In this document: piece after piece, positions 1 through 5,204 of the stretch | Position numbering within the stretch: position 1 is the stretch's first letter | Layout: each line of letters starts with the position of its first letter | Assembly: GCA_900552605.1 (NCBI GenBank) | Contig: USAR01000125.1 | Coordinates: forward strand, 1 to 5,204 | DNA length: 5,204 bases | Direction of reading: 5' to 3' | Origin: an uncultured Oscillospiraceae bacterium | Lineage (GTDB): Bacteria > Bacillota > Clostridia > Oscillospirales > Acutalibacteraceae | Notes under the pieces: model-generated | Told to the model about the DNA's origin: nothing | What the model saw: only the letters and a program-made list of their open reading frames with translations | Database searches by the model: none | Program-made: the position numbers and the translations under genes

Positions 1-2241
1 GTCGTTACCGATCGCAAATTCAAGCACCGCAATATCCTCAAGCCTTGCAGGGAAACAATACCCCGTCGCAATATTTTCGGCATATTTTAAATCACTCTTA
101 AATTCTTTTTTGAGCTTTGCAGAAACGTAAGCCTTGTAATACCAAATAAGCGGATATTCCGAATGCGCCGACTCAATAAGCTCCAGAGCGTCCTCGTAAA
201 AACCGGCGCTAATATAGTTACATAAAAGGTCGATAACATTCTCGGGTTTATAGAAAAATTCGGCAGTTCTTTGCGCCGCTGCGTTTTCATAGTGCGAAAG
301 CTCATTTAAAGCAAACATATCAAGCATGTCGTCGGACACTGCGTTTTTAAGCAGCTCTTTAGCTGCAACGTCATTGCCGAGTTTTCTTAAGATAACAGCT
401 TTAAGCACCAAAGCACGGGCATTGTGTGCGTTGCCCTCAAGTGACGAGTCAATATGCTCTAAAGCGGCACAATAGTCGTGGTTAAGACAATCGATATTTG
501 CTATTTCTTGCATTGCCGCACTGCGATAGCCATAGCTCCAAGCCGCCATTTGCAGCATCTCGTAAGCTTCATCGTTTTTACCGAGATATTTAAGCGCAAC
601 ACCTTTTAAATAAAATGCCTCGGTGTCGCTTGGATGCTGATTCCTTAAAGTTAATCTGCTTATTGCATTATCGGCATAACGTATACACCGCGCAAAACTG
701 CCGTTTTTAAGCGATAGACGCGCAAGTCCCGTGTTGCAGCGAATGTCGTATTTATCGCGGCGCACACCTTCTTTGTAATAATCGGCGGCATTGTAGTTGT
801 GCTGCTTATATTGCTCAAGGTGAAGTGCGTTTATATAAAGCTCCTCGGAATTTTTAATTTCGCTCGGGCGTTTAACGGGCATTCTTACATCAATCGGCTT
901 TTTGCCTTGTTTTTTATACGGCTTATAGCTTACAAGCACATTTCCCGATTCATCGATAAGCGAAAAACGCAGCTCGTAAAAATCGCAGCCGTCGAGCCCT
1001 ACTGTGTTTTTATACGCTCTTTCGGGCGACATATCTACCTTTTCTTTAAAAAGCTGCTTGCCGTTCGCAGAAACTTCAACAGTACAGTTTTTAAAAACGC
1101 CCGTTGCAACAAAACCGAAGTCAGCTTTTTCGCCGTGTTTGGTGACGTTTACAGCTGCGTTTATTGTTGCGTTTTTAACACCGCCTATGCCCTTTACCGG
1201 ATACCAATACTGCTCAAATCTGCGGCTTTCAAACGGCGCGATCCAGGTGAAATCAGGCTGATTGTCCGTATAGACACCTGTCATAAGTTCTATATAAGGT
1301 CCGTTTCTATCGGTTAAATTAGAGCACCACATATCACCGAAATCGCCTTTGCCCCAAGTCCAAAGCTTTTTGCCGGGGGAAATGTGATGATCGGCAACGG
1401 TTACAATTCCTCTGTCAAGCTTTTCGTCGTAGCCTGCAATGAAATCCATATCGGACTGTCCTTGAGAAACAAGAAACGACGACGGCACAAGCACGGAAGC
1501 ATATTTTGAAATATCCGTTCCGTCACCGTAATTAAAGGGGCGGGCAGTTTTATAAAGTCCTTTCGCAACAGGCCACTCAAGCACTGCTCGTCGGTCGTGA
1601 TCATTTACCCACTCTACATCGGGCGGAAAAACGGTGCGGTAATTGTCGTTAACGGAAACGGCAAGGTTTGCCCACCACATAAATATCTGCGGCAACGACG
1701 TTCTGTTGTATATTTGCACCTTGGCTTTAATATAGCTTCTGCCTTTATCAAGCGTTATACCTGCCATTCCCTTCATTCGGTTAAAAGGCTCAATCTCACC
1801 TGTCCAGACGGTTTTGCCGCCGTCTTCGTTTTCTTCTGCTGCAGCTTCAAGCGGCATATATGTTGTGGGACGGTGGTGCTGTGGAAAATTAAACTCAATG
1901 CCGCCTGAAATCCAAGGACCGGCCAGTCCTACCAGCGCCGGCTTAACAACCTCATTACGATAAATGAAATCATAACCGTTGGTTTTGTCGAGTCCGCTTA
2001 ATATTTTACCGCCGATTTGCGGCAGTACCTCTGTCTTTACGTATTCATTCTCAAGCACAAATACATCATAATCAACCGCTGTTTTATCGTCGCTTATTCC
2101 GTCGGAATACGGCAGCGGATAAAGTCTGCCCGACGCTCCCTGATATGGCTTGTTTTCAAAAAACATCGGCAGCTCGTGCGCCTTTTTCGGAATATATGTA
2201 TCAATTGTTTTTTTTAGCTTTTTAACTGTTACTTCTTTCAT
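1..2241 (-). CDS. DUF5107 domain protein with C-terminal TPR repeats (partial, 3' end beyond the left edge)
   Basis: Reading leftward from the ATG at 2241, the frame is open for 747 codons to base 1, so the C-terminus is missing; family members recalled are roughly 1000-1100 residues. The ATG follows a clear AGGTGAG ribosome binding site with about 6 bases of spacing. Residues ~1-345 form the DUF5107 region: VKTEVLPQIGGKI (68-80), SGGIEFNFPQHHRP (112-125), MWWANLAVSVND then FPPDVEWVNDH (188-214), WTWGKGDFGDMW (294-305) and QPDFTWIAPFE (328-338). Residues ~350-445 look like a second beta-rich domain. From ~468 the chain is helical TPR-like, e.g. YLGKNDEAYEMLQMAAW (552-568), AALEHIDSSLEGNAHNARAL (592-611) and VILRKLGND, ending in CFPARLEDIAVLE (729-741). 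There is no signal peptide or membrane segment, so it is probably cytoplasmic. The N-terminal part is thought to resemble galactose-mutarotase-like, carbohydrate-handling beta-sandwiches; the biochemical role is not known to me. The upstream gene encodes a sugar-sensor-type regulator, which fits a carbohydrate-related job (inference). Confidence -1.
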   Translation of the reverse strand, partial: MKEVTVKKLKKTIDTYIPKKAHELPMFFENKPYQGASGRLYPLPYSDGISDDKTAVDYDVFVLENEYVKTEVLPQIGGKILSGLDKTNGYDFIYRNEVVKPALVGLAGPWISGGIEFNFPQHHRPTTYMPLEAAAEENEDGGKTVWTGEIEPFNRMKGMAGITLDKGRSYIKAKVQIYNRTSLPQIFMWWANLAVSVNDNYRTVFPPDVEWVNDHDRRAVLEWPVAKGLYKTARPFNYGDGTDISKYASVLVPSSFLVSQGQSDMDFIAGYDEKLDRGIVTVADHHISPGKKLWTWGKGDFGDMWCSNLTDRNGPYIELMTGVYTDNQPDFTWIAPFESRRFEQYWYPVKGIGGVKNATINAAVNVTKHGEKADFGFVATGVFKNCTVEVSANGKQLFKEKVDMSPERAYKNTVGLDGCDFYELRFSLIDESGNVLVSYKPYKKQGKKPIDVRMPVKRPSEIKNSEELYINALHLEQYKQHNYNAADYYKEGVRRDKYDIRCNTGLARLSLKNGSFARCIRYADNAISRLTLRNQHPSDTEAFYLKGVALKYLGKNDEAYEMLQMAAWSYGYRSAAMQEIANIDCLNHDYCAALEHIDSSLEGNAHNARALVLKAVILRKLGNDVAAKELLKNAVSDDMLDMFALNELSHYENAAAQRTAEFFYKPENVIDLLCNYISAGFYEDALELIESAHSEYPLIWYYKAYVSAKLKKEFKSDLKYAENIATGYCFPARLEDIAVLEFAIGND

Positions 2242-2254
2242 TTCGCTCACCTCA
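2230..2254 (-). promoter_or_regulatory. Ribosome binding site and start of the DUF5107 gene
   Basis: On the minus strand ATGAGGTGAGCGAAATG carries the Shine-Dalgarno AGGTGAG a few bases before the ATG at 2241-2239. It fixes the start of the large gene. The next 40 bases upstream are AT-rich and run straight into the T tract of a terminator hairpin; I see no convincing -35/-10 pair in this gap. Confidence -1.
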
Positions 2255-2281
2255 TATCAATATTAACTTCCGAAATAAAAT

Positions 2282-2331
2282 AAAAAAAGCCTGAATACAG
2301 CGTAAAGCAAAACACTGTATTCAAACTTTTT
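2282..2331 (-). terminator. Intrinsic terminator after the regulator gene (possibly bidirectional)
   Basis: A perfect 9-bp inverted repeat, TGAATACAG (2292-2300) with CTGTATTCA (2315-2323), encloses a 14-base loop. The stem can extend past a 2x2 mismatch to G-C plus five A-T pairs. On the minus strand the hairpin is followed by TTTTTTTATTTTATTT, a good T tract, placing a terminator about 43 bases after the regulator stop. On the plus strand it is followed by CTTTTTG, so weak bidirectional activity is possible. It lies between the regulator and the DUF5107 gene, which read in the same direction. Confidence -1.
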
Positions 2332-2373
2332 GTTGTGAACCGTAACCGGAGAATATAATTCTGCAATTTTCTT

Positions 2374-3531
2374 TTAAATCAGTTCCTTAACAGCGCCCTC
2401 GGAAATATATTCGGAAACCAGCCTTAAAAACTCTTTTTTACCGCTGCACCCGCAATCGTCATACATTTTTTTGCACCTGTATTTAACACCGGATTCCGAT
2501 AAAAAGCACTTTTCGGCAATATCAATAGGCTGCAAGCCTTTAAGCATTTCATCAACAATCACAAGGTCTGTATTGTCGCAACGGTTTATAAGATTCTCTA
2601 TTCTTGTCATTTGCTGTATTTCAATATCGCCGTAAAACTCGAAATTATCCGACTTTTCTGCTGCTTTACTGTTTTCGGTTTTAAAGTTATTTGCTTTATC
2701 TGAAACCCGAGGCTTGACATTGGCAGCATTTTCATTGTCTTTGCCGTTAAACTTATCTGTTGTTTCTCCCTCTTTAAATACGGATTTAATTCCGACAGTT
2801 ACAACCGACGCGGCGCTGCTCTTTTTCAATAATGTCATAATTCCGAAAATTGCCTCGCCGAAGCCAAGATAGTCGCAATATATTGCGCTGATTTTAGGAG
2901 AGAAAACACTGATAAGCCTTGTTGTTGCAAAGCTTATTATCTTAGGCAGCTCCTCACCTTTGCTTTTTAAGTGCTTAACAAACGACACTGCGGCATAATC
3001 GTTAAGGCAGATCACACCGTCCGGTTTTTCTTCGGCATTTTCAAACGTCTCAAAGCAATCTGCAAGAGAGCCGTTATTGTAAAACGCCTGTCCCGAATTT
3101 CGGCAAACGTCGGCAACCTTGCCGAAATAAGCTTCGCTAACGGCGACATCGTGCGCAGAAAATGGGTTAACGGCATAAAGTGCAATATTTTTACAGCCGA
3201 TATCGCAAAGCTTTTTAATTGCAAATGAAACACAGGCATCGATATTACGTGAAACGCTGCTGAAGTTACCCGTTGAAAGCAAGCCGCTGCCTGCAACAAT
3301 AACGCTGTATCCTCGCTTATTCCCGATATCTGCCGCCCGTTTTTGCCATTCCGGCGTTGAGCAAACTATTACTAAGAACTCGCCTTCGGTCACGGATTTA
3401 GGCAGCTCACCGATATCGTTAAGATAAATTGCGCTGATCCGTCTTCTGCAAATTTCTGAATTTATGCCGTTGACTGTTTCGCGACACCAGCTGCTTATGT
3501 TAAATGCCGGCTCTATTGCGATATAAAGCAC
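2374..3531 (-). CDS. Transcription regulator: LacI-type ligand-binding domain with C-terminal LuxR/GerE-type HTH
   Basis: The start chosen is GTG at 3531, because AAAAAGGTG sits 8 bases before it; another in-frame GTG at 3540 overlaps that Shine-Dalgarno and would add three residues (388 rather than 385). Residues ~1-255 resemble the periplasmic-binding-protein-like sensor of LacI/GalR regulators. SRNIDACVSFAIKKLCDIGCKNIALYA (about 95-121) matches the usual 'DN..A...L...G...I' segment, and KPDGVICLNDYAAVSFVKHL (169-188) matches the 'PDAIFCANDxxA' segment. Residues ~258-297 are a charged, Asn/Lys-rich flexible linker. Residues ~320-377 (IVDEMLKGLQPIDIAEKCF, LSESGVKYRCKKMY, then KKEFLRLVSEYI) fit a GerE/LuxR helix-turn-helix. 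The N-terminal HTH of normal LacI proteins is absent, as the chain begins directly with the first sensor beta strand (LYIAIEP). It is probably cytoplasmic and binds a small ligand, perhaps a sugar (family inference). Its own promoter lies at 3561-3588 and a terminator follows. The DUF5107 gene is the nearest plausible target. Confidence -1.
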   Translation of the reverse strand: MLYIAIEPAFNISSWCRETVNGINSEICRRRISAIYLNDIGELPKSVTEGEFLVIVCSTPEWQKRAADIGNKRGYSVIVAGSGLLSTGNFSSVSRNIDACVSFAIKKLCDIGCKNIALYAVNPFSAHDVAVSEAYFGKVADVCRNSGQAFYNNGSLADCFETFENAEEKPDGVICLNDYAAVSFVKHLKSKGEELPKIISFATTRLISVFSPKISAIYCDYLGFGEAIFGIMTLLKKSSAASVVTVGIKSVFKEGETTDKFNGKDNENAANVKPRVSDKANNFKTENSKAAEKSDNFEFYGDIEIQQMTRIENLINRCDNTDLVIVDEMLKGLQPIDIAEKCFLSESGVKYRCKKMYDDCGCSGKKEFLRLVSEYISEGAVKELI

Positions 3532-3539
3532 AAAAATCA

Positions 3540-3548
3540 CACCTTTTT
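3540..3548 (-). promoter_or_regulatory. Ribosome binding site deciding the regulator start
   Basis: AAAAAGGTG on the minus strand ends at 3540 and is 8 bases from the GTG at 3531. The same GTG-containing stretch would itself have to serve as start codon for the longer reading at 3540, leaving no spacing. This favours the GTG at 3531. Confidence -1.
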
Positions 3549-3560
3549 AAATCTGTTATA

Positions 3561-3588
3561 ATTATACTATGTTTTGGTGCTTTTGCAA
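3561..3588 (-). promoter_or_regulatory. Sigma-A-like promoter of the regulator gene
   Basis: On the minus strand a perfect -10 TATAAT (3566-3561) lies 16 bases after TTGCAA (3588-3583), a 4/6 match to TTGACA. The predicted transcript start is near 3553-3554, giving a leader of about 20 bases containing the ribosome binding site. The -10 is embedded in the palindrome TATAATTATA (3557-3566), which also offers a TATAAT on the plus strand. Confidence -1.
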
Positions 3589-3658
3589 GCTATAAATTTT
3601 GCGTTTTTGTCTGTGATAGTTTTATATCCTTTTCTAAAATGTTTTATGTAAATACCGC

Positions 3659-3708
3659 AAAAAGAAAAAATCCCCCAAGCCGCGATTTTTCAATCGATGC
3701 TTGAGGGA
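3659..3708 (-). terminator. Intrinsic terminator of the deacetylase gene
   Basis: On the minus strand TCCCTCAAGC (3708-3699) pairs with GCTTGGGGGA (3680-3671) over 10 bp with one U-G wobble, followed by TTTTTTCTTTTT (3670-3659). The wobble is compatible with pairing only in the minus-strand RNA, supporting that orientation. A nested inner stem CGATT/AATCG closes on a GAAA tetraloop. The hairpin starts 7 bases after the deacetylase stop codon and separates that gene from the regulator promoter. Confidence -1.
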
Positions 3709-3715
3709 CATTAAA

Positions 3716-4471
3716 TTACTGTGTGTTTTTGCACTGCATACCGCTGTGATCTATTGTGTAATTATCTTTTAAAATAAGATCCTCTATCAGCACAAATTCA
3801 TAGCCGTCGTCTATAAGAGTTTTAAGGACCGTAGGCAATGCGGCAGGCGTGTATTTTGCGTCGTTATGACAAAGTATTATAGACCCCGGTTTAACCTTGG
3901 TTGTTATGTTTTTAATAATGCTGTCGGCGGTTGCGTTTTCCTTCCAATCAAGGGAATCAACCGACCACTGTATCGGATACATTCCGGCATTTGCAACTGC
4001 CTCTACAACCGCGTTATTATAATCTCCGTAAGGCGGTCTTAAAAGCTTTGGCACACGGTTTGTAACAGCGGCAATCTTCTCGTTGCAAACCTGAATTTCC
4101 TTTTCCATATCGGCTGCCGACAAATTTGTCATATGCGGGTGTGTGTTAGAGTGATTTTCGACCCTGTGTCCGGCTTCGGAAAGCTTTTTCACCTCGTCCG
4201 GATATTTGTCTACCCATGCTCCCACAACAAAAAATGTAGCCTTTACATTGTAGTTCCCCAAAATCTCAATAAGCGTATCGGTATCATCTGCCCCCCAAGC
4301 AGCGTCAAAGCTTATGGCAATCTGCTTTTTTTCGGTTTCAACGCAGTAAATAGGAAGCTTACGTTCCGACTGTGCAAACACGCTGACCGTGCCGATTACA
4401 GCCACTGCCACTGCGAGCACCGACGACAGAAAAACCGTTACCTGCCGTCTTGTTAAAATCAAACATTGCAT
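3716..4471 (-). CDS. PdaB-like polysaccharide deacetylase (NodB homology, carbohydrate esterase family 4), membrane-anchored
   Basis: The 251-residue product has a positive N-terminus (TRRQ, 7-10), a hydrophobic segment 11-33 (signal anchor or signal peptide ending SVFA-Q), and a NodB domain from ~48 to 235. Motif 1 is SFDAAWG (54-60), motif 2 NHSNTHPHM (106-114) with metal ligands H107 and H111, motif 3 RPPYGDYN (145-152), motif 4 DSLDW (172-176) and motif 5 ILCHN (199-203) with H202. Family knowledge: such enzymes remove N-acetyl groups from cell-wall or related polysaccharides outside the membrane; PdaB of Bacillus acts in spore cortex formation. In motif 1 the second Asp of the classical TFDD is Ala, as in the PdaB-like group, where this position is also non-Asp. 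The tail DNYTIDHSGMQ resembles clostridial relatives as I remember them. The ATG at 4471 is preceded by AAAGGGTGGGG. It appears monocistronic, with its own terminator. Whether its substrate is spore or vegetative wall cannot be read from the sequence. Confidence -1.
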   Translation of the reverse strand: MQCLILTRRQVTVFLSSVLAVAVAVIGTVSVFAQSERKLPIYCVETEKKQIAISFDAAWGADDTDTLIEILGNYNVKATFFVVGAWVDKYPDEVKKLSEAGHRVENHSNTHPHMTNLSAADMEKEIQVCNEKIAAVTNRVPKLLRPPYGDYNNAVVEAVANAGMYPIQWSVDSLDWKENATADSIIKNITTKVKPGSIILCHNDAKYTPAALPTVLKTLIDDGYEFVLIEDLILKDNYTIDHSGMQCKNTQ

Positions 4472-4820
4472 AATTCCCCACCCTTTCTTGATTTTACCGA
4501 GCTTTATAAAAGTTATCAGCCTCGGAAAAATAACCTCTGTGTTTTATTCTATTAAAAAGGGATTGTACAATATGCAACCGAAAACACAATTATTAAATTT
4601 CAGTTGCAACAACCAATATATGATTCTGCAATTCATCGGATGATCGAGTAAAGCCGACTGCTATATGCTTTACAAATTCAAATATTTATATTGTTATTTA
4701 CACTGTAACATTACTAAGTACAACGCCCACCGCACAAAGCAGATAAACAAAAAACGATTCAATAAACCTTTTTAATTATTGTTTGTGCTTTTAACTCGCA
4801 ATAAATTATATGTGCTGTAA
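4472..4820. other. Gene-free AT-rich region upstream of the deacetylase
   Basis: No reading frame here has both protein-like composition and a ribosome binding site. Small structured elements are present. Minus-strand hairpin 4497-4525 pairs CCGAGGCT with AGCTCGG (one bulged G), with an inner ATAA/TTAT, in the deacetylase leader. There is a perfect palindrome ATTGTACAAT at 4562-4571, and a 7-bp inverted repeat GTAAAGC/GCTTTAC at 4648-4673. The deacetylase promoter must lie here; TTGCAT with 17 bases to TAATAG on the minus strand (about 4575-4547) is only a weak candidate. Confidence -1.
4497..4525 (-). promoter_or_regulatory. Hairpin in the probable leader of the deacetylase mRNA
   Basis: On the minus strand CCGAGGCT and AGCTCGG pair with a single bulged G, and the loop contains ATAA-CTT-TTAT, so an extended stem-loop can form about 25 bases before the start codon. 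It is not followed by a T tract, so it is not a terminator. A role in mRNA stability or regulation is possible but unproven. Confidence -1.
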
Positions 4821-4824
4821 ATGC

Positions 4825-4861
4825 AAAAAACAGTGCACGGCAAGCAGTCCGTACACTGTAA
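4825..4861 (-). terminator. Orphan intrinsic terminator on the minus strand
   Basis: ACAGTGTACGG (4860-4850) pairs with CCGTGCACTGT over 11 bp with one U-G wobble and an 8-base loop ACTGCTTG; on the minus strand it is followed by a T tract (TTTTTTG). On the plus strand both flanks are A-rich, so it would not terminate there. It lies about 46 bases after the stop (4907) of the hydrophobic reading frame described next, and more than 350 bases upstream of the deacetylase start. This implies that something is or was transcribed leftward from about 5110 towards 4861. Confidence -1.
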
Positions 4862-4906
4862 AAAAGAGACTGCACGCATAAAGCCAAAAGCTGTACATAA
4901 GTCTAA

Positions 4907-5110
4907 TTATAAAGCCAAGCGAACCATCGCCACCGCATTAAAAAAGAACAGTGGCAGCCAAGAAGCCCAACAAAGATATGCCGGGTGTTTTTTACGGTGT
5001 GTTAACATATTGCGCAAAGCACCGATTACTCCCTCAAGCATTGTTATTGTAAGAAAAAAGCAGCAATAGTCAACCGAAAAGGCAACATCAGTAATATTAA
5101 TAAAGAAAAA
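4907..5110 (-). pseudogene. Possible remnant of a small membrane-protein gene
   Basis: In one minus-strand frame the stretch between stops reads like two membrane helices. The first is about VAFSVDYCCFFLTITMLEG, followed by a basic loop RNMLTHRKKHPAY, then a second helix CWASWLPLFFFNAVAMVRLA. The positive loop between two hydrophobic helices and the terminator 46 bases past the stop favour a real product. Against it, no ATG/GTG/TTG with a ribosome binding site is found at the 5' end; the first in-frame ATG (in ITMLEG) is mid-helix. A neighbouring frame gives an ATG start, MLPFRLTIAAFF, and would join this frame across a six-T run, as expected of a frameshifted gene. T-rich strands give hydrophobic translations by chance, so the call is weak. 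I do not recognise a family. It may instead be part of a small RNA. Confidence -1.
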
Positions 5111-5134
5111 ACTTTAAAATATAAAAATTAGGGG

Positions 5135-5163
5135 TTGCAATTTATAATAAGATAGTGTATACT
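5135..5163 (+). promoter_or_regulatory. Sigma-A-like promoter for a gene beyond the right edge
   Basis: TTGCAA (5135-5140, 4/6 match to TTGACA) is followed after exactly 17 bases by TATACT (5158-5163, 5/6 match to TATAAT). The predicted transcript start is near 5169-5171. Two dyads overlap the -10: ATAGT-GTAT-ACTAT (5152-5165) and TACTA-TAT-TAGTA (5160-5172), both plausible repressor sites. The gene served is outside the window. Confidence -1.
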
Positions 5164-5168
5164 ATATT

Positions 5169-5190
5169 AGTACCGCACCGAAGCGGCACT
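5169..5190 (+). promoter_or_regulatory. Hairpin at the predicted 5' end of the rightward transcript
   Basis: AGT-A-CCGC (5169-5176) pairs with GCGG-C-ACT (5183-5190) with one A-C mismatch, closing a six-base loop ACCGAA. It begins almost at the predicted transcript start, so it would form a 5'-terminal stem-loop. The window ends 14 bases later, so it cannot be told whether this is a stabilising hairpin or the first helix of a larger leader element. Confidence -1.
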
Positions 5191-5204
5191 GAATATCGCG
5201 GGGT

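Noticed and set aside
799..1317. 172-codon plus-strand reading frame
   Set aside because: It lies wholly opposite the DUF5107/TPR gene, whose minus-strand frame shows clear family motifs through the same bases; the plus-strand product has no recognisable domain and no good ribosome binding site.
1597..2217. Two plus-strand frames of 103 and 66 codons
   Set aside because: Both are antisense to the conserved N-terminal DUF5107 motifs and have shadow-like composition.
2971..3299. Overlapping frames on both strands (85 and 95 codons)
   Set aside because: They lie inside the regulator gene in other frames; the regulator frame has the recognisable sensor-domain motifs.
3504..3704. 66-codon plus-strand frame
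   Set aside because: It spans the regulator start, its promoter and the deacetylase terminator, which explain the sequence better.
2357..4633. Shared 11-mer ATTCTGCAATT in two intergenic regions (2357 and 4623 areas)
   Set aside because: It is short, not palindromic, in AT-rich DNA, and its flanks do not match; coincidence is the simplest explanation.
4544..4636. 30-codon minus-strand frame starting MNCRIIYW
   Set aside because: No ribosome binding site, and it crosses the palindrome and likely promoter region of the deacetylase.
4133..4643. Plus-strand frames of 107 and 84 codons
   Set aside because: They are mostly antisense to the deacetylase catalytic motifs; the part beyond 4471 has no protein-like features.
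4648..4673. GTAAAGC/GCTTTAC inverted repeat considered as a terminator
   Set aside because: No T tract on either side, only 7 bp of stem and a 12-base loop; it may be chance.
4821..5069. 82-codon plus-strand Lys/Gln/Arg-rich frame
   Set aside because: Its start lies beside a minus-strand terminator, it has no ribosome binding site, and the basic composition is what the complement of a hydrophobic minus-strand frame gives. A small basic protein cannot be fully excluded.

Overview
The window looks like chromosomal DNA of a low-to-moderate GC Firmicute, most likely an anaerobic gut Clostridia (Oscillospiraceae/Ruminococcaceae type). This rests on the AT-rich intergenic DNA, purine-rich ribosome binding sites, intrinsic terminators with long T tracts, a clostridial PdaB-like deacetylase, and a sugar-sensor/LuxR-HTH regulator. 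The lineage is an inference; no marker gene is present.

All three clear genes are on the minus strand, so transcription runs from right to left. From right to left they are: a membrane-anchored PdaB-like polysaccharide deacetylase (4471-3716) with its own terminator; a transcription regulator (3531-2374) with a LacI-type ligand-binding domain at the N-terminus and a LuxR/GerE-type helix-turn-helix at the C-terminus, with a good sigma-A-like promoter; a strong intrinsic terminator; and a large DUF5107/TPR protein (2241 to the left edge) that is cut by the window after 747 codons. The regulator and the DUF5107 gene are probably functionally linked through carbohydrate sensing and use, but only position and domain type support that.

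The right-hand 730 bases (4472-5204) hold no convincing full-length gene. They do hold an orphan minus-strand intrinsic terminator (4825-4861) just downstream of a short, hydrophobic, start-less reading frame (4907-5110), which may be a decayed membrane-protein gene, a small protein, or the tail of a small RNA. They also hold a good plus-strand promoter (5135-5163) with overlapping dyads and a hairpin close to the predicted transcript start, pointing to a divergent gene beyond the right edge.

No mobile element, CRISPR array, tRNA or rRNA was seen. The most unusual items are the inverted architecture of the regulator, the hairpin between it and the DUF5107 gene, and the unexplained right-hand region. 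I do not see clear proof of a wholly new system.
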